From Limnobaculum parvum (GTDB taxonomy: Bacteria; Pseudomonadota; Gammaproteobacteria; Enterobacterales; Enterobacteriaceae): DNA of 64,000 nucleotides. The position numbers and the translations under genes were made by a program. Where the stretch lies: contig NZ_CP029185.2 of NCBI RefSeq assembly GCF_003096015.2, positions 233,501 to 297,500 of the forward strand. Reading direction: 5' to 3'. Shown here piece after piece: positions 34,600 through 43,432 of the stretch (its first letter is position 1; every line of letters begins with the position of its first letter). The notes under the pieces were generated by a model. That model was not told the origin of the DNA, searched no databases, and worked only from the letters and a program-made list of their open reading frames with translations.

Positions 34600-34651
34600 T
34601 TCCGGCCGTGCACAAAGACAATATACAGATTGTCTTTGTGCACGGCCGGAA
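34600..34651. repeat. Dispersed palindromic element, perfect copy
   Basis: Arms of 23 bases (34600-34622 and 34629-34651; core CCGGCCGTGCACAAAGAC) are exact reverse complements, with a 6-base loop. It would form a very stable hairpin on either strand. A diverged copy lies at 17718-17766 between glpK and glpX. No T-run follows, so it is more like a REP-type element than a plain terminator. Confidence 0.85.
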
Positions 34652-34769
34652 TATTCGAAGAATTTAAAATAATCATAGTCTTATCCTTTTATTCACCCCA
34701 GACCATTTTATTCCCTATTTATTTTCAAATTACCTGTTGACAGAATACGCCACTTCCGTCATCTTATTT

Positions 34770-34801
34770 GGATGTTTAGACGTCTAAACGTTCAGAAGTA
34801 T
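34770..34801. promoter_or_regulatory. MetJ operator array (met boxes) of metF
   Basis: Four 8-mers in phase: GGATGTTT, AGACGTCT, AAACGTTC and AGAAGTAT. The second is the perfect consensus. The array ends 47 bases before metF. Confidence 0.93.
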
Positions 34802-34848
34802 AACTGCAACTCAGGCAAATTAGCAAAAACAAACAGGGTGGACAGAAT

Positions 34849-35736
34849 ATGAGTTTTTTTCATGCTAACCAAAGGGAAGCACTGAATCAGAGTCTGGCAG
34901 AGATTAACGGTCAGATTAATGTCTCTTTTGAATTCTTTCCGCCGAGCAATGTGGAAATGGAACAGACTCTTTGGCAATCCATCGATCGTTTAAAGAATTT
35001 AAAACCCAAGTTTGTTTCTGTGACGTATGGGGCAAACTCCGGTGAGCGCGACCGAACCCACAGCATCATTAAAGGTATTAAAGACAAAACCGGTTTAGAT
35101 GCAGCGCCTCACCTGACCTGTATTGACGCAACGCCAGAACAGCTAAGAGAAATCGCTAAAGATTACTGGGATAATGGCATTCGTAGCATTGTGGCACTAC
35201 GCGGCGACTTGCCCGCCGGTGGCGGTAAACCGAATATGTATGCTGCTGATTTGGTGGAACTGCTAAAAAGCGTCGGTGATTTTGATATTTCTGTCGCGGC
35301 CTATCCTGAAGTGCATCCTGAGGCAAAAAGTGCACAGGCTGACTTAATCAATCTGAAAAAGAAGATAGATGCTGGTGCCAACCGGGCAATTACCCAATTC
35401 TTTTTTGATGTAGAGAGCTACCTGCGTTTTCGCGATCGCTGTGTAGCAACAGGCATTGATGTGGAAATCGTGCCGGGTATTTTGCCTGTATCCAACTTCA
35501 AACAGCTACAGCGTTTTGCCACTATGACCAATGTGCGTGTACCACAATGGATGAGCCAGATGTTTGCCGGATTAGATGATGATCCTGAAACCCGCAAATT
35601 TGTCGGGGCTTCTATCGCTATGGATATGGTGAAGATTCTGTCCCGTGAAGGGGTGAAGGACTTTCACTTCTATACGCTGAATCGGGCTGAGCTGAGTTAT
35701 GCGATTTGTCATACGCTGGGGGTAAGACCCGCGTAA
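34849..35736 (+). CDS. metF: 5,10-methylenetetrahydrofolate reductase
   Basis: A 295-residue FAD-dependent TIM-barrel enzyme that reduces methylene-THF to methyl-THF, the methyl donor for methionine. The start MSFFHANQREALNQSLAEI fits the family. Blocks SFEFFPPSNVEME, SVTYGANSGERDRTH, ALRGDLPAGGG and ITQFFFDVESYLRFRD are typical, and the folate/FAD residues are intact. Length equals E. coli MetF (296). It stands alone behind a MetJ operator array, with terminator hairpins after it at 35768-35840. Confidence 0.97.
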   Translation: MSFFHANQREALNQSLAEINGQINVSFEFFPPSNVEMEQTLWQSIDRLKNLKPKFVSVTYGANSGERDRTHSIIKGIKDKTGLDAAPHLTCIDATPEQLREIAKDYWDNGIRSIVALRGDLPAGGGKPNMYAADLVELLKSVGDFDISVAAYPEVHPEAKSAQADLINLKKKIDAGANRAITQFFFDVESYLRFRDRCVATGIDVEIVPGILPVSNFKQLQRFATMTNVRVPQWMSQMFAGLDDDPETRKFVGASIAMDMVKILSREGVKDFHFYTLNRAELSYAICHTLGVRPA

Positions 35737-35767
35737 TTGAGTACAGCACAAAGGTGTTTTAATTCAG

Positions 35768-35840
35768 GTTTCGACCGTCATAATTAACGGTCGAAACGTC
35801 AGGCAGAACGATTTAACGTTACTGCCTGTTTTCTTTTTCT
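35768..35840 (+). terminator. Two hairpins after metF, second a terminator
   Basis: First hairpin: GTTTCGACCGT (35768-35778) with ACGGTCGAAAC (35787-35797), perfect 11 bp. Second: AGGCAG (35801-35806) with CTGCCT (35822-35827), inner AACG/CGTT pairing, then a T-rich run to 35840. The second ends metF; the first may serve the convergent ppc transcript. Confidence 0.8.
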
Positions 35841-38475
35841 AGCCGGTATTCCTCATTCCTGCTGCAATCCCAGCGATAGTCACCATCAGCGCCTGTTCTA
35901 CTCTTGGGTCCGGCGTCTCTTGCTGACGCGATCGGTAAAGCAGCTCGGCTTGTAGTACGTTTAATGGATCGGTATATACGTTACGTAAGGCGATTGACTC
36001 GGCGATCCACGGCAGTTTTTCCATCAGTTTCTGATCGTTGGACAGTTTGAGAATAACGCTGATATCTTCCGCCAGTTGGCTACGTAACTTACTACCCAGC
36101 GGCCAAAGTTTTTTATCCACCAGCCGCTGATCGTAATATTCTGCCAGCCATAGATCAGCTTTAGCGTAAACCATCTCCAGCATATTGATTCGGGTATTGA
36201 AGAATGGCCAGTCGCGATACATTTCTGACAGTTGTTGATATTTACCGTTTTTAATCGCATGTTGTAACGCTGCACCAGCACCTAACCAAGCCGGCAACAT
36301 CAGACGGTTTTGCGTCCAGGCAAAAATCCATGGAATTGCCCGCAGGCTTTCCACACCGCCATTAGGCTTGCGTTTCGCCGGGCGGGAGCCTAGCGGTAGC
36401 TTACTTAATTCCAGCTCAGGGGTGGCAGCACGGAAGTAGGGAACAAAGTCCGGCTCTTCACGTACGATATTGCGATATTCTTTACAGGAGAACTCGGACA
36501 GTTCATCCATAATGTCTCGCCATTCTTGCTTAGGATTCGGTGGTGGAAGCAGGTTGGCTTCTAGGATCGCACTGGCATAACTGGCCAGACTGGCTACCGT
36601 AATCTCAGGTAGGCCAAACTTAAAGCGGATCATTTCGCCCTGCTCAGTAACCCGCAAGCCGCCTTTCAATGAGCCAGGTGGTTGAGACAGTAGGGCATCG
36701 TGAGCGGGCGCTCCGCCGCGACCGATAGTACCGCCACGACCGTGGAATAACGTTAAGTCTACGCCAGCCTGTTCACAGGTTTTGATCAGTGCTTCCTGAG
36801 CATAATATTGCGCCCACGAGGCTGCCAACACACCAGCATCTTTTGAAGAGTCGGAGTAGCCAATCATGATCATCTGCTTGTCGCCAATAAAATTGCGATA
36901 CCAGTCGATATTCAGTAATTGGGTCATCACATCATTGGCGTTATTTAAGTCTTCTAGCGTTTCGAACAGCGGACAAACCGGCAGGGCGAAAGTGCAACCC
37001 ATTTCTTTGAGTAGCAGATGTACTGCCAGAACGTCAGACGGTGTCCGAGCCATAGAGATGACATAAGCGGCAATGGAACCCTGTGGCGCTTTAGCCACTA
37101 CTTTACAGGTATCAAGCACTTCCTGAGTGTCTGCACTTGGTTGCCAGTCACGCGGGAACAGAGGTCTTTTAGATTGCAATTCGCTAACCAAAAACTGCTG
37201 CTTTTCTTTTTCTGCCCACTGGTCGTAATCACCCAGCTCTAGATATTGGGTGAGTTCCGCTAGAACATCGCTGTGGCGAGTGCTCTCCTGACGAATATCA
37301 ATACGTACCAGCGGCAGGCCGAAGCAGCCGATGCGGCGCAGGGTATCCAGCAGTTGCCCGTTAGCAATAATACCCATACCGCAGGCTTGCAGAGATTGAT
37401 AGCAGGCGTATAGCGGTTCCCAAAGCTGTTGGTTATCAACCAGCATATCTTCCGGGCAGTTGACTCGTTCGTCGTTAAGCCGGGCGCTCAGATAACTGTG
37501 GGTACTCATTAATTGAGTACGTAGCTTTTTCATCAGTTCACGATAGGGTTCCTGAACGTCATCGCCACCGACCATGGCCCGTAGCTCTGGGGTACAGTCA
37601 GACATCGATAGCTCAGAAACCAGCACCTGAATATCTTTCAGGAACAGTTCTGCTGCTTTCCAACGGCCGTATAACATTACATGTTCGGTAATTTTGGCGG
37701 TAACGTTTGGGTTACCATCACGGTCGCCCCCCATCCAGGAGGTAAAACGCACGGGAACGGCTTCAACCGGTAGGTTATAGCCAAGGGCATCAACCAACTG
37801 ATCGTTAAACTCACGCATAAATGCAGGTACGCCTTCCCAAAGGCTGTTTTCCACTACGGCAAAGCCCCATTTGGCTTCATCAACCGGGGTTGGGCGGATC
37901 TTGCGGATCTCATCGGTATGCCATGATTGGGCTACGAGTTGACGCAGACGGCGCATAATTTGGTCACGCTCATAGTCTGCCAGATCGTTGTGATCTAACT
38001 GACTCAGGCAGTTATTCACCTCAATCAGTTTATGGATCATGGTACGACGTGCAATTTCCGTTGGGTGAGCGGTGAGTACCAGCTCAATAGAAAGCTGCTC
38101 AACGGCTTTATTTACCGCTTCATCCGTCAGGTTCTGTTGTCTTAATTTATTGAATAAATTTGCGAATACTGCGGGATTATTCGCCGCCTCGCCGCGAGAG
38201 GAAATGCTGTGATACTGCTCTGCGGTATTGGCAAAGTTGAGAAATTGGTTAAAGGCTCTGGCAACGGGTAGTAGCTGATCGTTAGACAGGTTTTGTAGCG
38301 TAGAGAGTAACGCCTGACGGTTAGTCTCATTACCGGCGCGGGACGATTTTGACAGCTTACGGATGCTTTCCACCCGATCGAGGATTTCTTCACCTAAAGC
38401 GTCTTTGATGGTATCGCCTAGAAGGGTGCCAAGCATACTGACATTACTTCGCATCGCGGAATATTGTTCGTTCAT
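35839..38475 (-). CDS. ppc: Phosphoenolpyruvate carboxylase
   Basis: An 878-residue enzyme that carboxylates phosphoenolpyruvate to oxaloacetate and so refills the TCA cycle. Catalytic blocks are present: LTAHPTEIARRT (about residue 136), GYSDSSKDAGVLAASWA (about 540), FHGRGGTIGRGGAP (about 575) and the C-terminal VTIAGIAAGMRNTG. Length is close to E. coli Ppc (883). The start MNEQYSAMRSNVSML has AGGAG upstream. It is convergent with metF and lies upstream of argE, in the usual ppc-argE neighbourhood. Allosteric activation by acetyl-CoA and inhibition by aspartate are family properties. Confidence 0.97.
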   Translation of the reverse strand: MNEQYSAMRSNVSMLGTLLGDTIKDALGEEILDRVESIRKLSKSSRAGNETNRQALLSTLQNLSNDQLLPVARAFNQFLNFANTAEQYHSISSRGEAANNPAVFANLFNKLRQQNLTDEAVNKAVEQLSIELVLTAHPTEIARRTMIHKLIEVNNCLSQLDHNDLADYERDQIMRRLRQLVAQSWHTDEIRKIRPTPVDEAKWGFAVVENSLWEGVPAFMREFNDQLVDALGYNLPVEAVPVRFTSWMGGDRDGNPNVTAKITEHVMLYGRWKAAELFLKDIQVLVSELSMSDCTPELRAMVGGDDVQEPYRELMKKLRTQLMSTHSYLSARLNDERVNCPEDMLVDNQQLWEPLYACYQSLQACGMGIIANGQLLDTLRRIGCFGLPLVRIDIRQESTRHSDVLAELTQYLELGDYDQWAEKEKQQFLVSELQSKRPLFPRDWQPSADTQEVLDTCKVVAKAPQGSIAAYVISMARTPSDVLAVHLLLKEMGCTFALPVCPLFETLEDLNNANDVMTQLLNIDWYRNFIGDKQMIMIGYSDSSKDAGVLAASWAQYYAQEALIKTCEQAGVDLTLFHGRGGTIGRGGAPAHDALLSQPPGSLKGGLRVTEQGEMIRFKFGLPEITVASLASYASAILEANLLPPPNPKQEWRDIMDELSEFSCKEYRNIVREEPDFVPYFRAATPELELSKLPLGSRPAKRKPNGGVESLRAIPWIFAWTQNRLMLPAWLGAGAALQHAIKNGKYQQLSEMYRDWPFFNTRINMLEMVYAKADLWLAEYYDQRLVDKKLWPLGSKLRSQLAEDISVILKLSNDQKLMEKLPWIAESIALRNVYTDPLNVLQAELLYRSRQQETPDPRVEQALMVTIAGIAAGMRNTG

Positions 38476-38665
38476 ATGTCTCCTGCCGGGTTAGTCAAAA
38501 CATGAAGATGATGTTGTGTTATTGCGTTATTTTTATGAGTACCAAAGTTAGAGTTGTATCACACAATTTGGGTATGTCCATAATTTTGTTGAATCCTTTA
38601 AGCATTTCTTATAACCGGAAAATTTCAACAAAAAAATCTACTTTCGTATTACTACGGAGATTTCT

Positions 38666-38686
38666 CGCCCCAGATAAGCTGGGGCG
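38666..38686 (-). terminator. Hairpin after argE
   Basis: CGCCCCAG (38666-38673) pairs perfectly with CTGGGGCG (38679-38686), loop of 5 bases. It lies 22 bases after the argE stop on the minus strand. No T-run follows, so efficiency is uncertain. Confidence 0.55.
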
Positions 38687-38707
38687 GTATGTACCACAAG
38701 TTACGTA

Positions 38708-39862
38708 CTATTTTTCCGCGCAGAAGTGGTGGATAACCTGAGTCAGTAGCTGGCGGGTTGGTTGAATAAAAGAGGTGGCAAGGAATTCATCTGGCTGGTG
38801 TGCCTGATCGATAGAACCGGGCCCAAGCACCAGTGTTGGGCACATTTGCTGCAGGAAAGGTGCTTCAGTGCAGTAGTTAACCACTTCCGCGGGTGTACCT
38901 ACCAGCTTCTCCACGACCTGAACCAGCGCATTGTCAGCGGCACATTCGTAACCAGGGATAGGACTATGCAGGTGTTCAATTGCCACTCGGCCCGGCCAAC
39001 GATGACTGACTGGCTCCAATGCCTGATGCACCAATTCATCCAAATCAGTTAGGGTAAGCCCCGGCAATGGGCGAATATCCATATGCAATTCGCAACAGGC
39101 GCAGATACGGTTCGGCGCATCGCCACCGTGAATATGACCAAAGTTCATGGTTGGATAAGGAATAGCAAAAGCCGCATGGTGATAGCGCTCTTTTAGTGAA
39201 TCTCTCAGCACCATCAAATGACTGATAGCATCATGCATCAGCTCAATAGCGTTAACGCCACGGGATGGGTCGCTTGAGTGGCCGGACTGACCGGTGATAC
39301 GAATGGCTTCCGCAATGTGGCCTTTATGTGCACGCACAGGTTGGAGCGACGTAGGTTCACCGATGATGGCGCAATCTGGTTTTAAATGGCTGGTGGAGGA
39401 AAAATAACGGGCTCCGGCCATAGAAGTCTCTTCATCCGCAGTGGCCAGTACATACAGTGGTTTGGTGAGTTTGCTGCTGTCGATGTCTCTTAAGGCATCA
39501 AGAATGAAGGCAAAAAAGCCTTTCATGTCGGCGGTTCCCAAACCATACAGTTTATTGTTATGTTCGGTCAGGGTGAAGGGATCGCGGGTCCATCGCCCGT
39601 CATCAAACGGCACGGTATCCGTATGGCCGGTGAGCAATAGTCCGCCGGGCCCGGACCCTAGAGATGCCAACAGATTGAATTTATTACGAGTATCAGGAAC
39701 TGGCTGTACTTCAACCTTAAATCCCAGCGTACTGAACCACTCAGCCAGCAGGTTAATCAGCGTCTCATTGCTTTGATCCAGCGCTGCATCGGTAGCGCTA
39801 ATGCTGGGTGTGGCAATCAATTTACTGTATAGCTCGATAAAAGAGGGTAATGTTTTATTCAC
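38708..39862 (-). CDS. argE: Acetylornithine deacetylase
   Basis: A 384-residue zinc metallohydrolase of the M20 family that removes the acetyl group from N-acetylornithine, giving ornithine. Metal and catalytic motifs are LLTGHTDTVPFDDGRW (about residue 78), GTADMKGFFAFIL (about 109) and ATADEETSMAGA (about 142). Length matches E. coli ArgE (383). It is transcribed divergently from argCBGH, and the gap between them carries ARG-box-like sites, so both are expected to be repressed by ArgR with arginine. Confidence 0.96.
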   Translation of the reverse strand: MNKTLPSFIELYSKLIATPSISATDAALDQSNETLINLLAEWFSTLGFKVEVQPVPDTRNKFNLLASLGSGPGGLLLTGHTDTVPFDDGRWTRDPFTLTEHNNKLYGLGTADMKGFFAFILDALRDIDSSKLTKPLYVLATADEETSMAGARYFSSTSHLKPDCAIIGEPTSLQPVRAHKGHIAEAIRITGQSGHSSDPSRGVNAIELMHDAISHLMVLRDSLKERYHHAAFAIPYPTMNFGHIHGGDAPNRICACCELHMDIRPLPGLTLTDLDELVHQALEPVSHRWPGRVAIEHLHSPIPGYECAADNALVQVVEKLVGTPAEVVNYCTEAPFLQQMCPTLVLGPGSIDQAHQPDEFLATSFIQPTRQLLTQVIHHFCAEK

Positions 39863-39889
39863 AATTCTCGGCCTGTTTTGCGGTTTAAT

Positions 39890-39924
39890 TCAATATAAAT
39901 TCATTTATTTTGCATAAAAATACA
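39890..39924. promoter_or_regulatory. Candidate tandem ARG boxes (ArgR)
   Basis: TGCAT, AAAA, ATACA at 39911-39924 matches 8 of 10 conserved bases of the ARG box core TGAAT-N4-ATTCA. A weaker box (6 of 10) is 21 bases upstream at 39890-39903. This centre spacing is the usual one for paired ARG boxes. The site lies between argE and argC. Confidence 0.5.
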
Positions 39925-40036
39925 ATAAGGGATTGTCTAAGGGAACAGAATTTCGTACCTTAAGCAATATTCATCCACATTACCGTAAGCGTACCGCTGT
40001 TTCCAAACCTTGTACGCAACTAAACAGGTCTATTTT

Positions 40037-41040
40037 ATGCTCGAGACACTTATCGTCGGCGCAAGTGGTTATACCGGTGCAGAACTGGCAGCGTACTTAC
40101 GTCGTCATTCTGAAGTCAATATCAAAGGATTGATGGTATCAGCGCAGAGTGCTGATGCGGGAAAATATTTTCAGATCTGCATCCACAGTTGAAAGGGCTG
40201 GTGGATTTACCGCTTCAACCATTAACCCATGTAGCCGAAGCGGCAAAAGGCGTCGACGTGGTGTTTCTGGCGACAGCCCATGAAGTTAGTCACGATCTTG
40301 CTCCGCAATTTTTAGCGGCAGGCTGTGTGGTGTTTGATTTGTCCGGTGCTTTCCGGGTTGACTCACCTGAGTTCTATACGCGTTATTACGGTTTTGCTCA
40401 CCAGCATGGTGATTGGCTGAAAAAAGCCGTTTACGGTTTAGCGGAATGGCAAACAGAAAAACTTAAGCAGGCGCAGTTGGTGGCGGTTGCTGGCTGTTAT
40501 CCGACGGCATCGCAACTGGCGCTTAAGCCATTGGTTGAGGCCGGGTTGCTGGATGAGCAGCAGTGGCCGGTGATCAATGCTATTAGCGGTGTTAGTGGCG
40601 CAGGGCGTAAGGCCAGTATGACCACCAGTTTTTGCGAGGTCAGTCTACAGCCTTATGGCGTGTTCACTCATCGTCATCAGCCAGAAATTGCTGCACATTT
40701 GGGTATTCCAGTAATTTTCACCCCTCATCTTGGCAATTTTCCACGCGGGATTCTGGCAACCATTACCTGTCGTTTAAAATCGGGCGTTGGTGAAGAAGAG
40801 ATTAAGATGGCATTTTACAATGCTTATCACAATAAACCGTTAGTTCGGGTCTATGGAAAAGGGATGCCGGCGTTAAAATCGGTGATTGGTCAGCCGTTTT
40901 GCGACATCGGTTTTGCTGTTGATGGTCAACATATTATCGTGGTGTCAGCGGAAGATAATCTGCTGAAAGGTGCCGCAGCTCAGGCCGTACAGTGTATGAA
41001 TTTACGCTTTGGCTTCAATGAAACCCAGTCCTTACTCTAG
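40037..41040 (+). pseudogene. argC: N-acetyl-gamma-glutamyl-phosphate reductase, frameshifted
   Basis: ArgC reduces acetylglutamyl phosphate in arginine synthesis. The frame starts at ATG 40037 (MLETLIVGASGYTGAELAAY, the NADP-binding loop) with AGG upstream, but shifts near 40163-40168, within GGGAAAATATTTTC. Before it the protein reads SADAGKYF and then stops at 40192. After it the expected sequence DLHPQLKGLVDLPLQP continues in another frame to 41040. The span is 1004 bases; one added base gives 334 residues, exactly the E. coli length. The catalytic region VAGCYPTASQLALKP is intact. So either one base was lost in sequencing or the strain has a recent inactivating mutation. The rest of the arg cluster is intact. 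Confidence 0.9.
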
Positions 41041-41051
41041 GGAGAAGAAGG

Positions 41052-41825
41052 ATGAATCCATTAATTATTAAACTCGGCGGCGCATTGCTGGACAGTGATG
41101 AAGCAATGGAGCGTTTGTTTGTGGCCCTGGCAGCGTATAAGCAAAAGCATCAGCGTCAGTTGGTGATCGTACACGGTGGCGGTTGTCTGGTTGATGAGCT
41201 GATGAAAAAACTGGCTTTACCGGTGATCCGTCGTAATGGTTTACGCGTCACGCCGGAAGATCAGATCGGTACCATTACCGGTGCGTTAGCAGGAACAGCG
41301 AATAAGACCCTGATGGCAGCCGCCAGAAAGCATGATATTGATGCCATTGGCCTGTGTCTGGCGGATGGCAATATGGTGGAAGTTAGTCAGCTTTCTGAAG
41401 ATTTAGGTCATGTAGGGGAAGCTAAAGCCGGCAGCAAGAAGCTGATTCAAACGCTGCTGGCGAGTGACTACTTACCCATTATCAGCTCCATTGGTATTAC
41501 GCCAGAAGGTGTATTAATGAATGTCAATGCCGATCAGGCAGCAACCGCACTGGCATCAACGTTGGGGGCAGATTTAGTTCTGTTGTCCGATGTTAGCGGT
41601 ATTCTTGATGGTAAAGGCCAGCGTATTGCGGAGCTTACCGCAGATAAAGCGGAGAAGCTGATTGCGCAAGGTATCATCACTGACGGTATGGTGATTAAAG
41701 TGAATGCCGCACTGGATGCAGCCCGTTCGCTTGGCCGTCCGGTGGATATTGCCAGTTGGCGTAATGCTGAGCAGTTACCCGCACTATTTAACGGCGTTCC
41801 GGTAGGAACCCGTATTCTGGCTTAG
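41052..41825 (+). CDS. argB: Acetylglutamate kinase
   Basis: A 257-residue amino-acid kinase that phosphorylates N-acetylglutamate, the second step of arginine synthesis. Nucleotide and substrate motifs are MNPLIIKLGGALLDS at the start, VIVHGGGCLVDELM (about 36-49), and the C-terminal block GMVIKVNAALDAARSLG. Length matches E. coli ArgB. The ATG follows GGAGAAGAAGG. It begins 11 bases after argC and is part of argCBGH. The short enzyme of this kind is not feedback-inhibited by arginine in enterobacteria. Confidence 0.97.
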   Translation: MNPLIIKLGGALLDSDEAMERLFVALAAYKQKHQRQLVIVHGGGCLVDELMKKLALPVIRRNGLRVTPEDQIGTITGALAGTANKTLMAAARKHDIDAIGLCLADGNMVEVSQLSEDLGHVGEAKAGSKKLIQTLLASDYLPIISSIGITPEGVLMNVNADQAATALASTLGADLVLLSDVSGILDGKGQRIAELTADKAEKLIAQGIITDGMVIKVNAALDAARSLGRPVDIASWRNAEQLPALFNGVPVGTRILA

Positions 41826-41917
41826 GGCATACAGCCAGAACAGATTTAGCACAGTAAAATATTCATTAATCAGTCGTAACTGAATAACTTTAAGACTTAG
41901 CAATCAAGGAATTCGTG

Positions 41918-43135
41918 ATGAATAAGAGTGGTATTAAGAAAATTGTTTTAGCGTACTCCGGCGGCCTGGATACTTCTGCGATTATTCCGTGGTTAAAAGA
42001 GAACTATGGTGACTGTGAAGTAATAGCGTTTGTGGCTGATATCGGTCAGGAACGTGCGGATCTCGACGGCGTAGAGCAAAAAGCGCTGAATTCCGGTGCT
42101 TCCTCTTGTCATGTTGTTGACCTGCGTGAAGAGTTTATCAAAGACTATGTTTACCCGGTTCTGCAAACGGGTGCGCTGTACGAAGGCAGCTATCTGCTGG
42201 GTACCTCAATGGCTCGTCCCCTGATTGCAAAAGCTCAGGTGGAACTGGCGCTGCAACTGGGTGCTGATGCAGTGTGCCACGGTGCAACCGGTAAAGGTAA
42301 CGATCAGGTGCGTTTTGAAACGACCTATGCTGCGCTAGCGCCTCATCTGAAAGTGGTTGCTCCGTGGCGTGAGTGGAACCTGCGTTCCCGTGAAGCGCTG
42401 CTGACCTATCTGAAAGAGCGTAATATTCCGACTACGGCATCACTAGAAAAAATCTATAGCCGTGATGAAAATGCATGGCACATCTCTACGGAAGGCGGCG
42501 TGTTAGAAACCCCGTGGAATGCATCGAATAAAGATTGTTGGGTGTGGACCGCCTCTCCTGAAGATGCACCAGACCAAGCAGAGCTGGTTACTGTAACGGT
42601 AGAAAAAGGGCGGGTAACCGCAGTGAATGGCAAAGCGATGAGTCCATTCAAATGTCTGGAAGCATTGAACGAGCTGGGTGCCAAGCATGGCGTGGGTCGT
42701 ATCGATATTGTTGAAAACCGTTTGGTTGGTATTAAATCTCGTGGTTGCTATGAAACCCCGGGGGGTACCATTATGGTGACTGCGCTACGTGGTGTTGAGC
42801 AACTGGTATTGGATCGCGATAGCTTCAAATGGCGTGAGCAGTTAGGTCTGGAAATGGCCTATGTGGTTTATGATGGTCGTTGGTTTGCGCCACTGCGTAA
42901 ATCACTTCAAGCTGCTGCAGAATCGCTGGCTCAGGACGTGAATGGTGAAGTGGTCGTTAAACTGTATAAAGGTCAGGCAACGGCAATTCAGAAGAAATCT
43001 TCTAACAGCCTCTACTCTGAAGAATTTGCTACCTTTGGTGAAGATGAAGTCTACGATCACAGCCATGCAGGTGGGTTCATTCGGTTGTTCTCACTGTCAG
43101 GTCGGATTCGTGCGTTGAATGAGTTGAAGAAGTAG
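41918..43135 (+). CDS. argG: Argininosuccinate synthase
   Basis: A 405-residue enzyme joining citrulline and aspartate with ATP. The PP-loop ATP site is KKIVLAYSGGLDTSAIIPWL near the N-terminus. GADAVCHGATGKGNDQVRFE (about 110-130) and EGSYLLGTSMARP are also typical. I chose the ATG at 41918, with AAGGA 7 bases upstream, over the GTG at 41915. The protein is the shorter ArgG type (about 400 residues), as in Yersinia and Vibrio, not the 447-residue E. coli type. Its place inside the arg cluster, between argB and argH, also differs from E. coli, where argG stands apart. Confidence 0.96.
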   Translation: MNKSGIKKIVLAYSGGLDTSAIIPWLKENYGDCEVIAFVADIGQERADLDGVEQKALNSGASSCHVVDLREEFIKDYVYPVLQTGALYEGSYLLGTSMARPLIAKAQVELALQLGADAVCHGATGKGNDQVRFETTYAALAPHLKVVAPWREWNLRSREALLTYLKERNIPTTASLEKIYSRDENAWHISTEGGVLETPWNASNKDCWVWTASPEDAPDQAELVTVTVEKGRVTAVNGKAMSPFKCLEALNELGAKHGVGRIDIVENRLVGIKSRGCYETPGGTIMVTALRGVEQLVLDRDSFKWREQLGLEMAYVVYDGRWFAPLRKSLQAAAESLAQDVNGEVVVKLYKGQATAIQKKSSNSLYSEEFATFGEDEVYDHSHAGGFIRLFSLSGRIRALNELKK

Positions 43136-43164
43136 TTTTTTAACTTGATCTAATCGGGTCCCTG

Positions 43165-43229
43165 CGGATAGTCCGACCAGAAAACTATCTGTACTTGGTA
43201 TCGGAGTTCGTCGGGCCAAAGGCCTGACG
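43165..43229 (+). other. Two hairpins in the argG 3' region
   Basis: GATAGT and ACTATC (about 43165-43187) form an inverted repeat, and CGTCGGGCC with GGCCTGACG (about 43209-43229) forms a 9-bp stem with a 3-base loop and one wobble. They precede the terminator at 43245. They may stabilise the 3' end of argCBG mRNA; no function is shown. Confidence 0.45.
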
Positions 43230-43244
43230 ATTGGGTTTTATATT

Positions 43245-43272
43245 AAAAGGGCGATATTTGTATCGCCCTTTT
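43245..43272 (+). terminator. Intrinsic terminator after argG
   Basis: AAAAGGGCGATA (43245-43256) pairs perfectly with TATCGCCCTTTT (43261-43272), loop TTTG. It separates argCBG from argH, which therefore probably has its own promoter in 43273-43432. Confidence 0.85.
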
Positions 43273-43432
43273 ACTTTAGCTACTTTAGCATGTTGTTTAT
43301 TTTCACTTTAGTGTAGATTTTGCCATAAGAATGCCGTGTCTGAGCTAGCTAGGGCTTAACATCAGCGTTGGTATGTCATGGTCATCAATCTAAAGTGATA
43401 AGTATTGCTTTGATTTTTCAGGAGTAAAAAAT

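Larger units (their letters stand above)
34427..34848. other. Intergenic region metL-metF, structured
   Basis: A 422-base gap. From 34445 to 34595 the DNA is GC-richer than usual for a gap here, with many short complementary blocks, and looks like a dispersed non-coding repeat, but I cannot show another copy. At 34600-34651 is a perfect palindrome, and at 34770-34801 are met boxes of metF. I see no T-tract terminator directly after metL. Confidence 0.5.
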
